A stretch of 64,000 nt of DNA from Christensenella tenuis (GCF_014287795.1 NZ_JACOON010000006.1:243435-307434); one strand, 5' to 3'. Counted from the stretch's first letter, positions 43,047 through 52,755 are shown. Notes: generated from the sequence alone by a model not told the origin. Program-made: numbers and translations.

Positions 43047-43211
43047 AAGATTCCCCGCCGGTGACAAATACATCTTAAAAAAATAGCAAACCTATCCTGT
43101 TTTTTGTTCGCTTACTCAACTAAAATAGATTATAATTATATTATAACACTATTGTATCGGCATGCGAATTTTTTTTATTCGGTTCCGCCGGTCTTTCTGA
43201 AGGAGCAAAAA

Positions 43212-44219
43212 ATGAAAAACGGTATTTGTGTCGCCGGAAACGCGATCATCGATATTTTATATCCGATCGAGCGCTATCCCGGCAAAGGAGAACTTACCAC
43301 GATCACCGAGGGCATCATGCAGGCTACGGGCGGCGCAATGTGCAACGTAATTATGGACCTTGCACGGCTCGACCCGGCGCTTCCCCTGACGGCGATCGGG
43401 CGGATCGGCGACGATCCTGAGGGCAGGATGATTATGGAGGAACTGGCAAAGTTCCCGAATATCTCTACGGATCAGATGATATATGAAGGAAAAACCTCTT
43501 TTACTGCCGTGATGTGTGAAAACGACACCAAGCAGCGCACCTTCTTCCAGTACCGGGGCGCAAACGCGCAGTTGTGTGAAGAGGATTTCGACTGGAGCCG
43601 TATCGACTGCAGGCTCCTGCACATCGGATACATCCTCCTGCTGGATACGCTGGACGAAGAACATGCGGAATACGGCACCAGGATGGCGAAGCTTCTGCAT
43701 AGCGCGAAAGCCAATGGAATTAAGACGTCCATTGACGTGGTGAGCGAGACAGGCGACCGTTTCGCGCGGCTCGTTCCCCCGGCCCTTAAGTATACGGATT
43801 ATTGCATCATCAACGAGATCGAAGCGCAAAATGCGACGGGGATTCCGCTGCGCACGGAAACGGACGCCCTCGTGAAGGAAAACCTCGAAAAGGCGCTGCA
43901 CCGCTTGTTTGAGATGGGCGTTTCCACATGGGCCGTGATCCACTGCCCGGAGGGTGGCTTCGGTATGGACGCAGACGGGAACTATATCGATCTCCCGAGC
44001 CTCGTGCTTCCAAAGGGTTATATCAAGGGCACTGTGGGCGCAGGCGACGCATTCTGTTCGGGCGTACTGTATGGCGCATATGAAGGACGTTCGCTTGCGG
44101 ATGCGATCCGGCTGGGGATTGCGTCCGCCGCATGCTCTCTTTCGCGCGAGGGTTCCACTGAGGGAATGCGTACCGCAAAGGAAGCCATCGAGCTATATGG
44201 CAGCATGTCAGGCAAGTGA
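43212..44219 (+). CDS. PfkB family carbohydrate kinase
   Basis: This 335-residue kinase of the ribokinase family has an N-terminal signature (GICVAGNAIIDILYPIERYPG) and the C-terminal catalytic motif GTVGAGDAFCSGVLYG with the base Asp. It phosphorylates a sugar or sugar phosphate with ATP. AAGGAG lies 6 bases before the ATG at 43212. It is the only island gene before 61 kb on the plus strand, divergent from the AraC regulator and convergent with the FGGY kinase, with which it shares a terminator. Confidence 0.92.
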   Translation: MKNGICVAGNAIIDILYPIERYPGKGELTTITEGIMQATGGAMCNVIMDLARLDPALPLTAIGRIGDDPEGRMIMEELAKFPNISTDQMIYEGKTSFTAVMCENDTKQRTFFQYRGANAQLCEEDFDWSRIDCRLLHIGYILLLDTLDEEHAEYGTRMAKLLHSAKANGIKTSIDVVSETGDRFARLVPPALKYTDYCIINEIEAQNATGIPLRTETDALVKENLEKALHRLFEMGVSTWAVIHCPEGGFGMDADGNYIDLPSLVLPKGYIKGTVGAGDAFCSGVLYGAYEGRSLADAIRLGIASAACSLSREGSTEGMRTAKEAIELYGSMSGK

Positions 44220-44261
44220 CCGCCGCCCTGCCGTCTTGGGCACACAAGGCTGGTTTGCCGC

Positions 44262-44302
44262 AAAAAAGGCTGTCCGGAAAAACAGTTCCGGGCAGCCTTT
44301 TC
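44262..44302. terminator. Shared terminator of converging kinase genes
   Basis: The stem AAAAGGCTGTCCGGAA / TTCCGGGCAGCCTTTT works in both directions between the PfkB and FGGY kinase genes. Confidence 0.8.
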
Positions 44303-44342
44303 GTATTGCTCTGTCAAAGTTTTCCCGCACATGGCGGCCGGG

Positions 44343-45824
44343 TCAGCAGGCCCCGCCCGTTTTGAGACGCGCGTGGAGGGTGCGGTATTCCTCAAATTTT
44401 TCCTTGTAAACCTCCCTGTATTCACGGTTTGGCTCCAGTGTATCCGTTATGCGGGCCATATGCCCTGCCGCTTCCTCTACCGAGCCATACGCGCCGAGGG
44501 CAACCGCGCACAGCGCGGCGCAGCCGAGCGCGCCGGCCTCACGGCACAGCGTGGTGGAAACCGGAAGCTGCATGACATCCGCCTTCACCTGCAGCCACGG
44601 CCTGCTTTTGCTGCCGCCGCCTACACAGATGAGGCTTTCCGCCCGTACTCCCTGCGCACGCAGCAGCTCGAGGTTCAGGTATTGATCGAGCGCAAGTCCT
44701 TCCAGCACGCCGCGGTATAAATCGAAGCGCGTCGTTTCAAGCCCCGCTCCCGTGACGGCGAAGCGCGCGTGCGTATCGAGATACGGCGTCCCGCTGCCCG
44801 TGATATATGGCTGTACCGCCAGCTTTGTCGGTTTCTCTGGAAAATTTTCCTCAAACAGCGCAAAGGGCGGGCCGCCCGCCGCCGTCTCCGCCGCGGCAAA
44901 CGTCCTGAAAAACCATTCGATCAGCACGCCGCAAGACGGGTTATAGGCAAGCGTGCAATATTTCCCGTTTTCCCACACGGGTTCGCTGGAAAGGCCGTTT
45001 TCCAGAATCACTTCCGGCTCGAACATACCGGTAAAAACGGGAGTCAGGCATTCCGAAGTGCCCATCGAACAGGCGACGCTGCCCGCCCTGAGCCCCGTGC
45101 CGATTGCGCAGGCCGGCTGGTCGTGGATGCCCGCTACAATTTTCATGGTTTCAGGCACGCCCAGTTCTGCCGCCAGTGCCGGGCGCACCGTTCCTATCAC
45201 CGTACCCGCAGCTACCGGCTGGGAAAAAAGGCTTTCGTTCATGCCGAAGCGGTTCATCATTTCACCGCTCCACGTGCAGCTTCGCGCGTCAAGCAGCATG
45301 GAACGCGATGCAACGGAATAATCCACGGCCGCGCTGCCGCTGAGCATATAGCCTACATAATCCTCAATAAATAAAATCCGCCTGGCCTTTTCATATAACT
45401 CCGCTTTTTGCTCTTTTAAATAAAGAAGCTTGGATATGCTGTAGGTTGGGGAGAAGGGCAAGCCGCATACGCGGGCAATTTCCTCGTGCGGAGTGCCGCG
45501 CGAGGCGCGCATGAATTCTTCTTCGCCCCGGGGATCGGTAAAAATCATGATATCGTGCAGGGGCTCGTCCTTTTCGTCGAGCAAAACGAACGCCTCTCCA
45601 AAGGAAGCCGCCGCAAGCGCGTCGATCTTTCCGGCTTTCGCGCATGCTTCCCTGACCACTTCCTTCGTTTGTTCCCACACACTGCGCGGATTAAGGCCGC
45701 GCAGTCCATCCGGATCATATTCCGTTCCGTAGGCATGGTATGCGTCGGCGAGCTGTGTGCCGCTTTCATCAAATACGACCGCCTTTACACCGCTGGTTCC
45801 TACGTCAAGCCCACAAAAATTCAT
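44343..45824 (-). CDS. FGGY family carbohydrate kinase (xylulokinase-like)
   Basis: The 493-residue kinase begins with the phosphate-binding motif FCGLDVGTSGVKAVVFDESG and has the catalytic-base region VAGIHDQPACAIGTGL and the second nucleotide motif SLICVGGGSKSRPWLQVKAD. In the family it phosphorylates pentuloses, hexuloses or polyols; the subgroup is close to xylulokinase but not certain. I start it at 45824 with GGGGGC upstream. It follows the class II aldolase by 182 bases on the same strand, which fits a ketose kinase feeding an aldolase. Confidence 0.9.
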   Translation of the reverse strand: MNFCGLDVGTSGVKAVVFDESGTQLADAYHAYGTEYDPDGLRGLNPRSVWEQTKEVVREACAKAGKIDALAAASFGEAFVLLDEKDEPLHDIMIFTDPRGEEEFMRASRGTPHEEIARVCGLPFSPTYSISKLLYLKEQKAELYEKARRILFIEDYVGYMLSGSAAVDYSVASRSMLLDARSCTWSGEMMNRFGMNESLFSQPVAAGTVIGTVRPALAAELGVPETMKIVAGIHDQPACAIGTGLRAGSVACSMGTSECLTPVFTGMFEPEVILENGLSSEPVWENGKYCTLAYNPSCGVLIEWFFRTFAAAETAAGGPPFALFEENFPEKPTKLAVQPYITGSGTPYLDTHARFAVTGAGLETTRFDLYRGVLEGLALDQYLNLELLRAQGVRAESLICVGGGSKSRPWLQVKADVMQLPVSTTLCREAGALGCAALCAVALGAYGSVEEAAGHMARITDTLEPNREYREVYKEKFEEYRTLHARLKTGGAC

Positions 45825-45960
45825 CGTTTTGCCCCCTTTTTTCACCGGCGTCACAAAAAATAGCCGTATATCCGGCCTTTTCTGCGCGCCCAAATTTTTA
45901 TCTATGACGGAAATTGCCGCATCCCTATGATACGTTTCCTGGAAAATTCGGCTTGGAACC

Positions 45961-46000
45961 AAAAATCGCAAAAGGGCAGGCCTTGCCGCCCTTTTGCGAT
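45961..46000 (-). terminator. Terminator of the aldolase gene
   Basis: The stem ATCGCAAAAGGGC / GCCCTTTTGCGAT ends in a T-run on the minus strand, 7 bases behind the aldolase stop. Confidence 0.8.
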
Positions 46001-46006
46001 CCCTTT

Positions 46007-46921
46007 TTATTCGCCGAACAGGAGTGTACGCGTTCCGCTGATGCGCAGCGTTTCGCTTAAAAGTTCGCGCACTGCGTCGTAAACGGCCTTCCGTCCCGCC
46101 TCAATATCGTCGCCGGAAGCCTTCACTGCCGCTTCGTACGCCTGGCGCACTTCCGTACCTACATTGATCTTCGTGATGCCCGCCTTGATTCCTGCGCGGA
46201 TATATTCCGGGTCGATCCCCGAACCGCCGTGCAGCACCAGCGGGATGCCCGCCGCCTTATGCAGCGCCGCGATGTGGTCTACATCGAGCCGCGCCGTGGG
46301 TTTTTTCTGGTCGCGCGTTGCGTCTGCAATCGCTCCGTGGATATTCCCTACCGCAACCGACAGCCAGTCGCATCCGCTCTTTTCCACAAACTGTTTCGCT
46401 TCCTCGAGGTCCGTAAATCCCGTCTTGGTCGCAAAGATCTCCTCGTAGGGCATCATTTGCCCGCTTTCATGCCCCATCACGGCGCCAAGCTCCGCCTCGC
46501 ATGGGATGCCCGCCGCGTGCGCCTTATCCGCCGCCTTTTTGGTTGCCGCGGCGTTGTCTTCAAAAGACAGCCGGGAAGCATCCACCATCACCGAACCAAA
46601 GCCCGCTTTGATCGCGCGGTCAATAATCGGCAGGTAATCGACGGCCTTGTAGTCCTCATCCACCACCGGGACGTGGTCCAGATGCAGCATCGTATGCTTT
46701 GTGTCCGCATATTTTTTGTACTCTTCAGCAACCGCTTCGAGGCTCTGCGAGCAGAATTTTTCCCATTCCACACGTGCTACCTCGATCATGGCGACCGAAT
46801 TTTCATCCACAATTGCCTGTACGATCGGTTTCAGCATCGGAAGATGCGGAATGTTGAACGCAGGAATTACCGTTTCATGCTGCCGTGCCAGCAGCATCGT
46901 TTCTTTCGTGTTGATTGCCAT
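46007..46921 (-). CDS. Class II (zinc) ketose-bisphosphate aldolase
   Basis: The 304-residue aldolase shows the family motifs AFNIPHLPMLKPIVQA, the metal-binding TMLHLDHVPVVDEDYK, VMVDASRLSFEDN, LVLHGGSGIDPEYI and GITKINVGTE. It splits a ketose 1,6- or 1-phosphate into dihydroxyacetone phosphate and an aldehyde. The next genes on the strand are a ketose-type kinase downstream and a polyol dehydrogenase upstream. Whether it prefers fructose, tagatose or another bisphosphate cannot be read. A possible catabolite-control site lies 21 bases upstream of the start. Confidence 0.92.
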   Translation of the reverse strand: MAINTKETMLLARQHETVIPAFNIPHLPMLKPIVQAIVDENSVAMIEVARVEWEKFCSQSLEAVAEEYKKYADTKHTMLHLDHVPVVDEDYKAVDYLPIIDRAIKAGFGSVMVDASRLSFEDNAAATKKAADKAHAAGIPCEAELGAVMGHESGQMMPYEEIFATKTGFTDLEEAKQFVEKSGCDWLSVAVGNIHGAIADATRDQKKPTARLDVDHIAALHKAAGIPLVLHGGSGIDPEYIRAGIKAGITKINVGTEVRQAYEAAVKASGDDIEAGRKAVYDAVRELLSETLRISGTRTLLFGE

Positions 46922-46941
46922 TCATATACTCCTAGTTTTTA

Positions 46942-46954
46942 TGTAGCGCTTCCA
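46942..46954 (-). promoter_or_regulatory. cre-like catabolite repression site
   Basis: TGGAAGCGCTACA on the minus strand fits the CcpA operator TGWAARCGYTWNCW with one mismatch. It lies just ahead of the aldolase gene. Confidence 0.4.
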
Positions 46955-47053
46955 TTGAAAAACTTTCTATCGGTTGACAGAAGACAGGGAAATATGGCGC
47001 TATTTGCGCAAAGCGCCTTCTTTTTCCCCGTCTCCTGCTTCCTTCCGGCTGTA

Positions 47054-48133
47054 TTAATCGAACAGGATTACGCCCTTGACCTTGGGCTCCTTCGCTTCCT
47101 TCATGAACACAATGCCTTTTTCCGCGTCTTCAAGAGAGAAGCGGTTGGTAATGATGGGGGAAAGATCCACCTGCCCGGAGGCGATGACCGCAAACACATT
47201 ATCCCATACCAAAGGCGCGAGCCATGCGAATTTCAGTGTGCGTTCGGACTGGATCGCTTCCAGCACCGGCACTTTGAGCAGGTCGTCCGGACCAGGCAGT
47301 CCAAAATACACGATGGTTGAGCATGCGCCCGTGACCTTGAGCGCGTCCTGCAGCGCGTCCATGTTGCTCGTCGCAACGATCGCGCGGGGCGCGGGCACTC
47401 CGCCGTTGATCTCCGCTACACGCGCGGCGACGTCCGCCGCGTAATATTTGGAGTTTGTATCCGTGTTGTTGATGACGTGCGTCGCTCCGCATTCGAGGGC
47501 CTTGCCAAGGCCATAGTCTTTCCGCGCGACTACGATCACCTTGCCTGCGCCCGCGGCTTTGGCAAGCTGAACCTGCATGAGGCCGATGCCGCCCGTGCCG
47601 TAAACAACGACCGTCTGGCCGAGCTGTACGTCGAGGCGCTGAACCGCATGTGTCGCGCAGGCAAGCGGCTCCGCAAGCGCTGCGTCTTCAAAGCTCACTT
47701 CGTCCGGAATCTTGTATACGTGCGTATATTTCACCTTGACATATTCTGCAAAACAGCCGTTTACGGAAACGCCGATGGTCTCCACATGGCTGCATGTATT
47801 GAACTCCCCGCGCATGCATGCCGGGCAGGCGTTGCACTGCTGCACCGGGTTTAAGGCGACGCGGTCTCCCTCCTTGAAGAGCCCGAGGCTCTGCGGGATG
47901 CTTCCCACTTCCGCGACTACGCCGGACGCTTCGTGCCCGAGGTACATCGGGCCTTTTCCGTTAGGCGTATCCAGCGGGCTGTGCCCATAATAGTAGGAGA
48001 TATCCGAACCGCAGATGCCCACGGCTTTTACCTTGACCAGAACCTCGTTGTCGGCAATCTGGGGAATATCATGTTCCTCCAGCTTCATGACCATCGGTTC
48101 ATAAAAATTCTGAACTTTCATTTTTCCCTTCAT
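47054..48133 (-). CDS. Zinc-dependent polyol/alcohol dehydrogenase (MDR family)
   Basis: The 359-residue medium-chain dehydrogenase has the catalytic zinc motif GICGSDISYYYG with LGHEASGVVAEVG, the four-Cys structural zinc loop (CNACPACMRGEFNTC) and the NAD-binding VVYGTGGIGLMQVQLAK. It resembles sorbitol, galactitol and threonine dehydrogenases. It would oxidise a polyol to a ketose at the head of the pathway. The start is 48133 after GGAAAGGAAAG, or 48121, which has AAGGG four bases upstream. Confidence 0.9.
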   Translation of the reverse strand: MKGKMKVQNFYEPMVMKLEEHDIPQIADNEVLVKVKAVGICGSDISYYYGHSPLDTPNGKGPMYLGHEASGVVAEVGSIPQSLGLFKEGDRVALNPVQQCNACPACMRGEFNTCSHVETIGVSVNGCFAEYVKVKYTHVYKIPDEVSFEDAALAEPLACATHAVQRLDVQLGQTVVVYGTGGIGLMQVQLAKAAGAGKVIVVARKDYGLGKALECGATHVINNTDTNSKYYAADVAARVAEINGGVPAPRAIVATSNMDALQDALKVTGACSTIVYFGLPGPDDLLKVPVLEAIQSERTLKFAWLAPLVWDNVFAVIASGQVDLSPIITNRFSLEDAEKGIVFMKEAKEPKVKGVILFD

Positions 48134-48261
48134 AAGCTTTCCTTTCCGGCAGGTAACATACCTATGCCGTATCAATTAAAAGAGTGGCGTTCTTCCCGCA
48201 AAAGGGGAAAGAACTGTTGAGCGGCCATACTTTGGCCTGCGCCCCAGCCAAATAGGGGCGT

Positions 48262-49452
48262 TCACACCTGCGGCATTCCGCAGTCCGGTCCGAAATGCTT
48301 CAGGATCACGAGCGGCTCCACAGGCGAGGTGTTTTTGACGAGCACGCCTTCGCGCGCACGTTTGTTCGATACAAAGAATTCGTCTGCCGTCAACTGGCCG
48401 TAGCGGATGAGCGTGGGAGATTCCACAACAAATTTTCCAAACTGCCCGCGGCCCTGCACCGCGAGGCAGCCGTAAGCCGCCGCGTCTTTAATCAGTACTT
48501 CAGCGCCCGGCTCTACCGTCAGTTCCTTCGCCGCGACAAAGTCGTTGCCGTAGCAGATCCAATCTTGCTTATAGCCTTCGCCGGCCTCGTCCGTGACCGG
48601 CGGACGGAAGAATTTTTCACGGTAGTTCGTGATCGTATTGAGTTCCCAGTCCGCCGCGTCCATGATTGCGTCAAGGTCGCGTTCGCTGCCCGCGGGAACA
48701 TAGCCGCACAGGCTCTGGTAGTCGAACACTTCGCCTTCCACGATATTTTCCCACATCGCCATTACGTCACTGTTCCACTGCGGCTCATAGGTGCACAGGG
48801 AACCGGGCGCATGCACCACGCCCGCAGGCGTGAACCAGCCTGTGCCAAGCTCCATGCGGAACGCGCGGGACAGCTCGAGGATGCGTCCATCCGCCGTCTC
48901 GAACTTTGACAGGCGTTCCTTCACCTGTTCTTTCGTGACCGATGGGTCAAATCCAAAATAAGTCACCGGACGGATGCCGAGGTGGTTGTTGTATTGTTTG
49001 GGGAAGAAATAGTGCTCGTGTTTGGGATTCACGCCAACCTTCGCGCACGCTTCTTCACGGTGGTGGACATGATGGAACAGCGGCTCGTTGTAATCATAAA
49101 ATTTGGAATACATTGGCCATGTGCCGTAGTCCTGGATCAGTTTTTCACCGATCAGCTCCGCGCCCAGCGCTTCTACGAATTCCTTGAACAGCACGAGATG
49201 GTCCGGATTTCCGTCCACATTGACAAAGCTCATGCCCTCGAATTCTTCCGCGCCTTCGGTCTCTACCTTCGTAATGGAGGAGAACCAGCGCTCTACGATC
49301 GCGCCGCGCTTGAGGCCCATCGCATAGTAATCGTCCGGGTGCAGGCGGATCCGCTTTCCCGGGCGGTTGAACGGCCGGGGCACCCAGGTTGGAGCGAGGG
49401 AAAGGATTCCTTCCCCACGCTCCAGAATATTTTTGATTTCATTTGCTTCCAT
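48262..49452 (-). CDS. Cupin-type sugar isomerase-like protein (mannose-6-phosphate isomerase-like)
   Basis: The 396-residue soluble protein is rich in aromatic residues. It has a His-rich stretch that could bind a metal (FHHVHHREEACAKVG, NPKHEHYFFPKQYNNH) and a second cupin-like part (TVEPGAEVLIKDAAAYGCLA, with G-rich turns). This pattern resembles class I mannose-6-phosphate isomerases, but the family is not certain. The ATG at 49452 lies 12 bases behind the upstream isomerase gene, so the two are co-transcribed. It probably isomerises a sugar in the island's pathway. Confidence 0.6.
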   Translation of the reverse strand: MEANEIKNILERGEGILSLAPTWVPRPFNRPGKRIRLHPDDYYAMGLKRGAIVERWFSSITKVETEGAEEFEGMSFVNVDGNPDHLVLFKEFVEALGAELIGEKLIQDYGTWPMYSKFYDYNEPLFHHVHHREEACAKVGVNPKHEHYFFPKQYNNHLGIRPVTYFGFDPSVTKEQVKERLSKFETADGRILELSRAFRMELGTGWFTPAGVVHAPGSLCTYEPQWNSDVMAMWENIVEGEVFDYQSLCGYVPAGSERDLDAIMDAADWELNTITNYREKFFRPPVTDEAGEGYKQDWICYGNDFVAAKELTVEPGAEVLIKDAAAYGCLAVQGRGQFGKFVVESPTLIRYGQLTADEFFVSNKRAREGVLVKNTSPVEPLVILKHFGPDCGMPQV

Positions 49453-49464
49453 GTTGTCCACCCT

Positions 49465-50358
49465 TCAGCCGCAATATTTTTTGTTAAATCCGTCCACGAA
49501 CGCCTTGCAGTCCGCCGTTACGTTCCACGCATCCGGCCATTCGCACAGGTCGATTGCCCACCAGTCGCCCTTATAATCCGCTTTTTCAAGCAGTGCGGGA
49601 ATGATTTCATCAAAATCGACATTCCCAAGGCCAAACGGCGCATGTGTGCTCGTTTCCGCTTCGTTGAGCGTTCCATCCGAATCGATCACGTGTACAAGGC
49701 CGATTTTGCCTTTGAGCATTTCCGCAAACTCCACAAGGCCGCCTTCAAGCTTGTTCGGCTCGATATGGCGCGCGCCTACGACTGCGGACATATAGCCGTG
49801 GCAGGTGTCGAACAGGATGCTGAAATTCGGTTCGTTCACCGCTTCGTACGTTTCAAGGATGTATTTCGGCTCATTAATCAGGAATCCGGGCTCGAATTCC
49901 CAAACAACCTCAAGGCCATATTTCTGCGCAATTTTCGCAACACGCTTAAAGTTATCCACAATTTTCTGCCGTGCCAGCGCATAGCTCATTCCTTCGGGCA
50001 GGACAGGCGGGGTGCCTGAATCCACACGAATCATTTTAAAGCCCATCTGCGACGCAAATTCTGCGTTTTTCTCAAACAGGGCGATCCATTCCTCGGGCTG
50101 CTTTAAGGAGTCAAGGCTCCACAGGTCGCAGGCGAAATCCGCCACCTCGAGATTGTATTTCGCAAGAAGCTGTTTCAGCTCTTCCCTTTTTTCAGGGGTG
50201 TCGTAAAGCTCCGGATTTGCGTGCGGCTTGAATCCGCCCATGCTGATCCCATCAAATCCAAGTTCATTCAGCTTCTCGCACAGCTGCGGGAGCAGAACCG
50301 GATCATCTGCAAACGCCCCAAATACATATGCCCAGCTTCCAATCGATACTTTTTTCAT
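49465..50358 (-). CDS. Sugar phosphate isomerase/epimerase (TIM barrel, 1)
   Basis: The 297-residue protein of the xylose-isomerase-like TIM-barrel family has Glu/Asp/His metal ligands in LEVVWEFEPGFLINEPK, FSILFDTCHGYMSA and GLVHVIDSDGTLNEAETSTH. The start at 50358 follows AGAGGTGG; an open frame to 50475 would run into the LacI operator. It is the first gene of the run 50358-44343. A perfect palindromic operator (50459-50472) lies 100 bases upstream. It acts on an unidentified sugar or sugar phosphate. Confidence 0.82.
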   Translation of the reverse strand: MKKVSIGSWAYVFGAFADDPVLLPQLCEKLNELGFDGISMGGFKPHANPELYDTPEKREELKQLLAKYNLEVADFACDLWSLDSLKQPEEWIALFEKNAEFASQMGFKMIRVDSGTPPVLPEGMSYALARQKIVDNFKRVAKIAQKYGLEVVWEFEPGFLINEPKYILETYEAVNEPNFSILFDTCHGYMSAVVGARHIEPNKLEGGLVEFAEMLKGKIGLVHVIDSDGTLNEAETSTHAPFGLGNVDFDEIIPALLEKADYKGDWWAIDLCEWPDAWNVTADCKAFVDGFNKKYCG

Positions 50359-50458
50359 ATTGTCCACCTCTCTTTTCAGATTTATTTGAAATATTATTGT
50401 CCAAGGCCCTTTGAATGCCAAAGCCTTGCCGTTTTCCTTTATTTGTTTTCCACGCTTT

Positions 50459-50472
50459 CTTAATCGATTAAG
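50459..50472. promoter_or_regulatory. LacI operator, perfect palindrome
   Basis: CTTAATCGATTAAG is a perfect 14-bp palindrome between lacI and the isomerase gene. No good -10/-35 pair stands in the fixed position seen at the other three sites. Confidence 0.75.
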
Positions 50473-50545
50473 CAATTTCTTCAGAAGAACCTGCCAGGCG
50501 CCTTCCTGCCCGCCAGGCGCGGCTGAAAAACTGTGCCGTATATAA

Positions 50546-51597
50546 TTACCACATAGAAAGATTCCAGTCGCCAGGCTGATCCGCTACAGTAGACTGGCGC
50601 ACGATCAGCTTTGCTTCCAGGATGATCGAACGGGGGGCTGCTTTTCCTTCCCCATCCATCAGCCGTTTGAGCTCTTCAAACGCCGTATAGCCAAGCTCGT
50701 ATTTTGGCAGGTCTATCGTCGTGATCTGCGGACTCACGAGCGTACTGGGGAAAATGTTGTCGCATCCTGCAATCGCTACCTGCCCGGGAACCGCAATTCC
50801 CGCTTCTTTCAGCGCCTTTAAGGCCCCTATGGCCATCTGGTCGTTCAGCGTCTGAATCGCGTCGAAGCGCAGCCCTTTTCCGAGGGCCTCTTTTGTCGCT
50901 TCATACGCCGAAAGCGCTGAAAAGTCCGCTTCCAGAACGAGTTCTTCACGAAAAGGGAGCCCTTGCTCTGCAAGAGCGCTCAAATAACCCTGATAACGCT
51001 CCTGTCCATGCCGGAGTTCCTTCCCCACCTTGATATAGAGGATCTTTCTTTTTCCCTGCTCAATCAGGTGGGAAGCGGCGGCCTTGCTCAATTTTTCATA
51101 GTCTACCAGCACCGATGAAATTTTTGAGGAATCCATGTTTTGTTCCATCGATACGACGGGAAAACGTTCCCCGTCGTTTTCTTCCGCCAGTTCGCCGGCC
51201 CAGCCAGCCAACTGCTCCGCTTTGCAGCAGGAATCGAGGATGATTCCATCCACATAGCTTGCCTTCAGGTATTCGATACTCTCCTGCTCCGTTGCGAAAT
51301 CAAAGTTGCTGGATAAAAAATTAACTTTATAATTGGCCTTTTTTGCCGCTGTTTCGATGCCCTTGAGGACATTTGGAAAAAATATTTTAGTGATATCCGG
51401 AAGCACGACGCCTATTGTATGCGTCTGTTTTACCTTCAGCCCCCGGGCAAGCAAATTGACCTTATAGCCAAGCTCGCCAATCGATTTTTCTACTTTTTTT
51501 TTACTGTGGGGCTGACGAAATTTTTCCCCGTGATTACATTTGATACCGTTGCAACAGAAACACCTGCATGTTCCGCAACATCTTTCATTCTTACCAT
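50546..51597 (-). CDS. LacI family transcriptional regulator, frameshifted at a run of nine A
   Basis: From the ATG at 51597 the frame reads a perfect LacI headpiece (MVRMKDVAEHAGVSVATVSN, then VITGKNFVSPTVKKK) and meets a TAG stop. One frame back it continues without a break (VEKSIGELGYKVNLLARGL) into the hinge and the sugar-binding domain (TIGVVLPDITKIFFPNVLKG ... VSPQITTIDLPKYELGYTAF). The join is at nine A (51494-51502) followed by G-TAG. The gene needs one extra A or a -1 slip. It may be a sequencing error, an inactivated gene, or a regulated slippage. The matching operator at its own promoter suggests it works. The full length would be about 350 residues, normal for LacI. Confidence 0.88.
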
Positions 51598-51682
51598 GAT
51601 TCGGATTCCCCTGTTATGCAGCCGCTCCGGCTGCCCGTTTTCTTGTATGTTTCCCGCCCAAAATTGCTAGGATAAAAGCCTT

Positions 51683-51729
51683 CTTAATCGTTTAATTAGA
51701 CTATACCATATCCATTTTGGCTTTGTCAA
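51683..51729 (-). promoter_or_regulatory. Promoter of lacI with operator
   Basis: On the minus strand TTGACA (51724-51729) and TATAGT (51700-51705) are 18 bases apart. The operator CTTAATCGTTTAAT (plus strand, 51683-51696) begins 3 bases behind the -10 box. Autoregulation is likely. Confidence 0.75.
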
Positions 51730-51833
51730 TGATTTTAACCTTCTTTTTGCGGCGAGACCGTTTCTCCCACGGTCCCCCCGCAAAAAGGCGGGCGGGAAAA
51801 ATCCGTCCGCACAGCTTTTTGCTTCTTTTGCTT

Positions 51834-51871
51834 GCCGTATGCGCTTTATTCGGATGCAAAGCGCATACGGC
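51834..51871 (-). terminator. Hairpin behind the epimerase gene
   Basis: The 14-bp stem GCCGTATGCGCTTT and its complement lie 8 bases behind the stop, but no T-run follows, so it may stabilise the mRNA end rather than terminate. Confidence 0.5.
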
Positions 51872-51878
51872 CGATTGA

Positions 51879-52724
51879 CTACTTAAATACTTTTTTCAGG
51901 AACGGAATGCCGTTTTCTGCAATCGCTTCCGGGGACTTTGCAAACGGACGCCATACAGACGCCGCCTTCGCAATTTCTTTGCAATCCGGCGTAAAGGATT
52001 CGATCAGGCAATATTCGTCATAGCCCGCGTCTTTGATCGCCGCGGCAATCGCTTCCCAGTTGAAATTATCTTCACCCGGTGTCCCACGGTTGTTCGCACA
52101 GGTATGGAAATCAAAGATTTTGCCCTTTGCGGCACGGATCGCAGCCGGGATGTTGGATTCCTCTACGTTCATATGGAAGGTGTCGAGCAGGAAGCCCACG
52201 TTGTCGTAACCGATGCGGCCGATGAGGTCAAGGCCCTGCTCCACCGTGTTGATGAAGTCCGTTTCAAAACGGTTGAGGGGCTCGATGCCTAGCTTGATGC
52301 CTTTGTCCTGCGCATACTGCGCGCATTCTTTGAGGTTTTCCGTCGCCCAGTCCCAAGCCTGCTTTTTCTCGTCTTCCGTAATCTGGCGCGCCTTGCCTAC
52401 CGCGGAATACATCGGGCCGGCAACGACCTTCGCGTCGATCTTGACGGCAAAATCCACCATATCCTTGACATACTGAATGCCGCCCTTGCGGTATTCCGGG
52501 TTATCCGAGGACATATCCCGCGTATCGCCGAACGCGCCTGTAATGGTGGGCGTTTCGATGCCCGTTTCCGCTTTCGCGGCGTTGATCGCGTCCACATCGA
52601 TCGTGGACCAGTCTTCGGGCACGATCTCATAAATATCGCAGCCGTATTTTTTTGCCAGTTTGAACTGCCCGAGCGCATCGCTGAACGGCGACTGCCAGGC
52701 GAGTGATACCATACCAAATTTCAT
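51879..52724 (-). CDS. Ketose 3-epimerase-like protein (D-psicose/D-tagatose 3-epimerase family)
   Basis: The 281-residue TIM barrel has all four metal-ligand motifs of the ketose 3-epimerases: Glu in LGIEPLNRFETDFINT, Asp in FLLDTFHMNVEESN, His in FHTCANNRGTPG and Glu in EYCLIESFTP. The family epimerises free ketohexoses or related sugars at C3. Hydroxypyruvate isomerase and inosose-type isomerases share parts of the fold but not this motif set. It is the third gene of the operon starting at 54982, 31 bases behind the Gfo/Idh gene. Confidence 0.88.
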   Translation of the reverse strand: MKFGMVSLAWQSPFSDALGQFKLAKKYGCDIYEIVPEDWSTIDVDAINAAKAETGIETPTITGAFGDTRDMSSDNPEYRKGGIQYVKDMVDFAVKIDAKVVAGPMYSAVGKARQITEDEKKQAWDWATENLKECAQYAQDKGIKLGIEPLNRFETDFINTVEQGLDLIGRIGYDNVGFLLDTFHMNVEESNIPAAIRAAKGKIFDFHTCANNRGTPGEDNFNWEAIAAAIKDAGYDEYCLIESFTPDCKEIAKAASVWRPFAKSPEAIAENGIPFLKKVFK

Positions 52725-52755
52725 ATCGTTTTCTCCTTTGATGTCTTATATCCTG

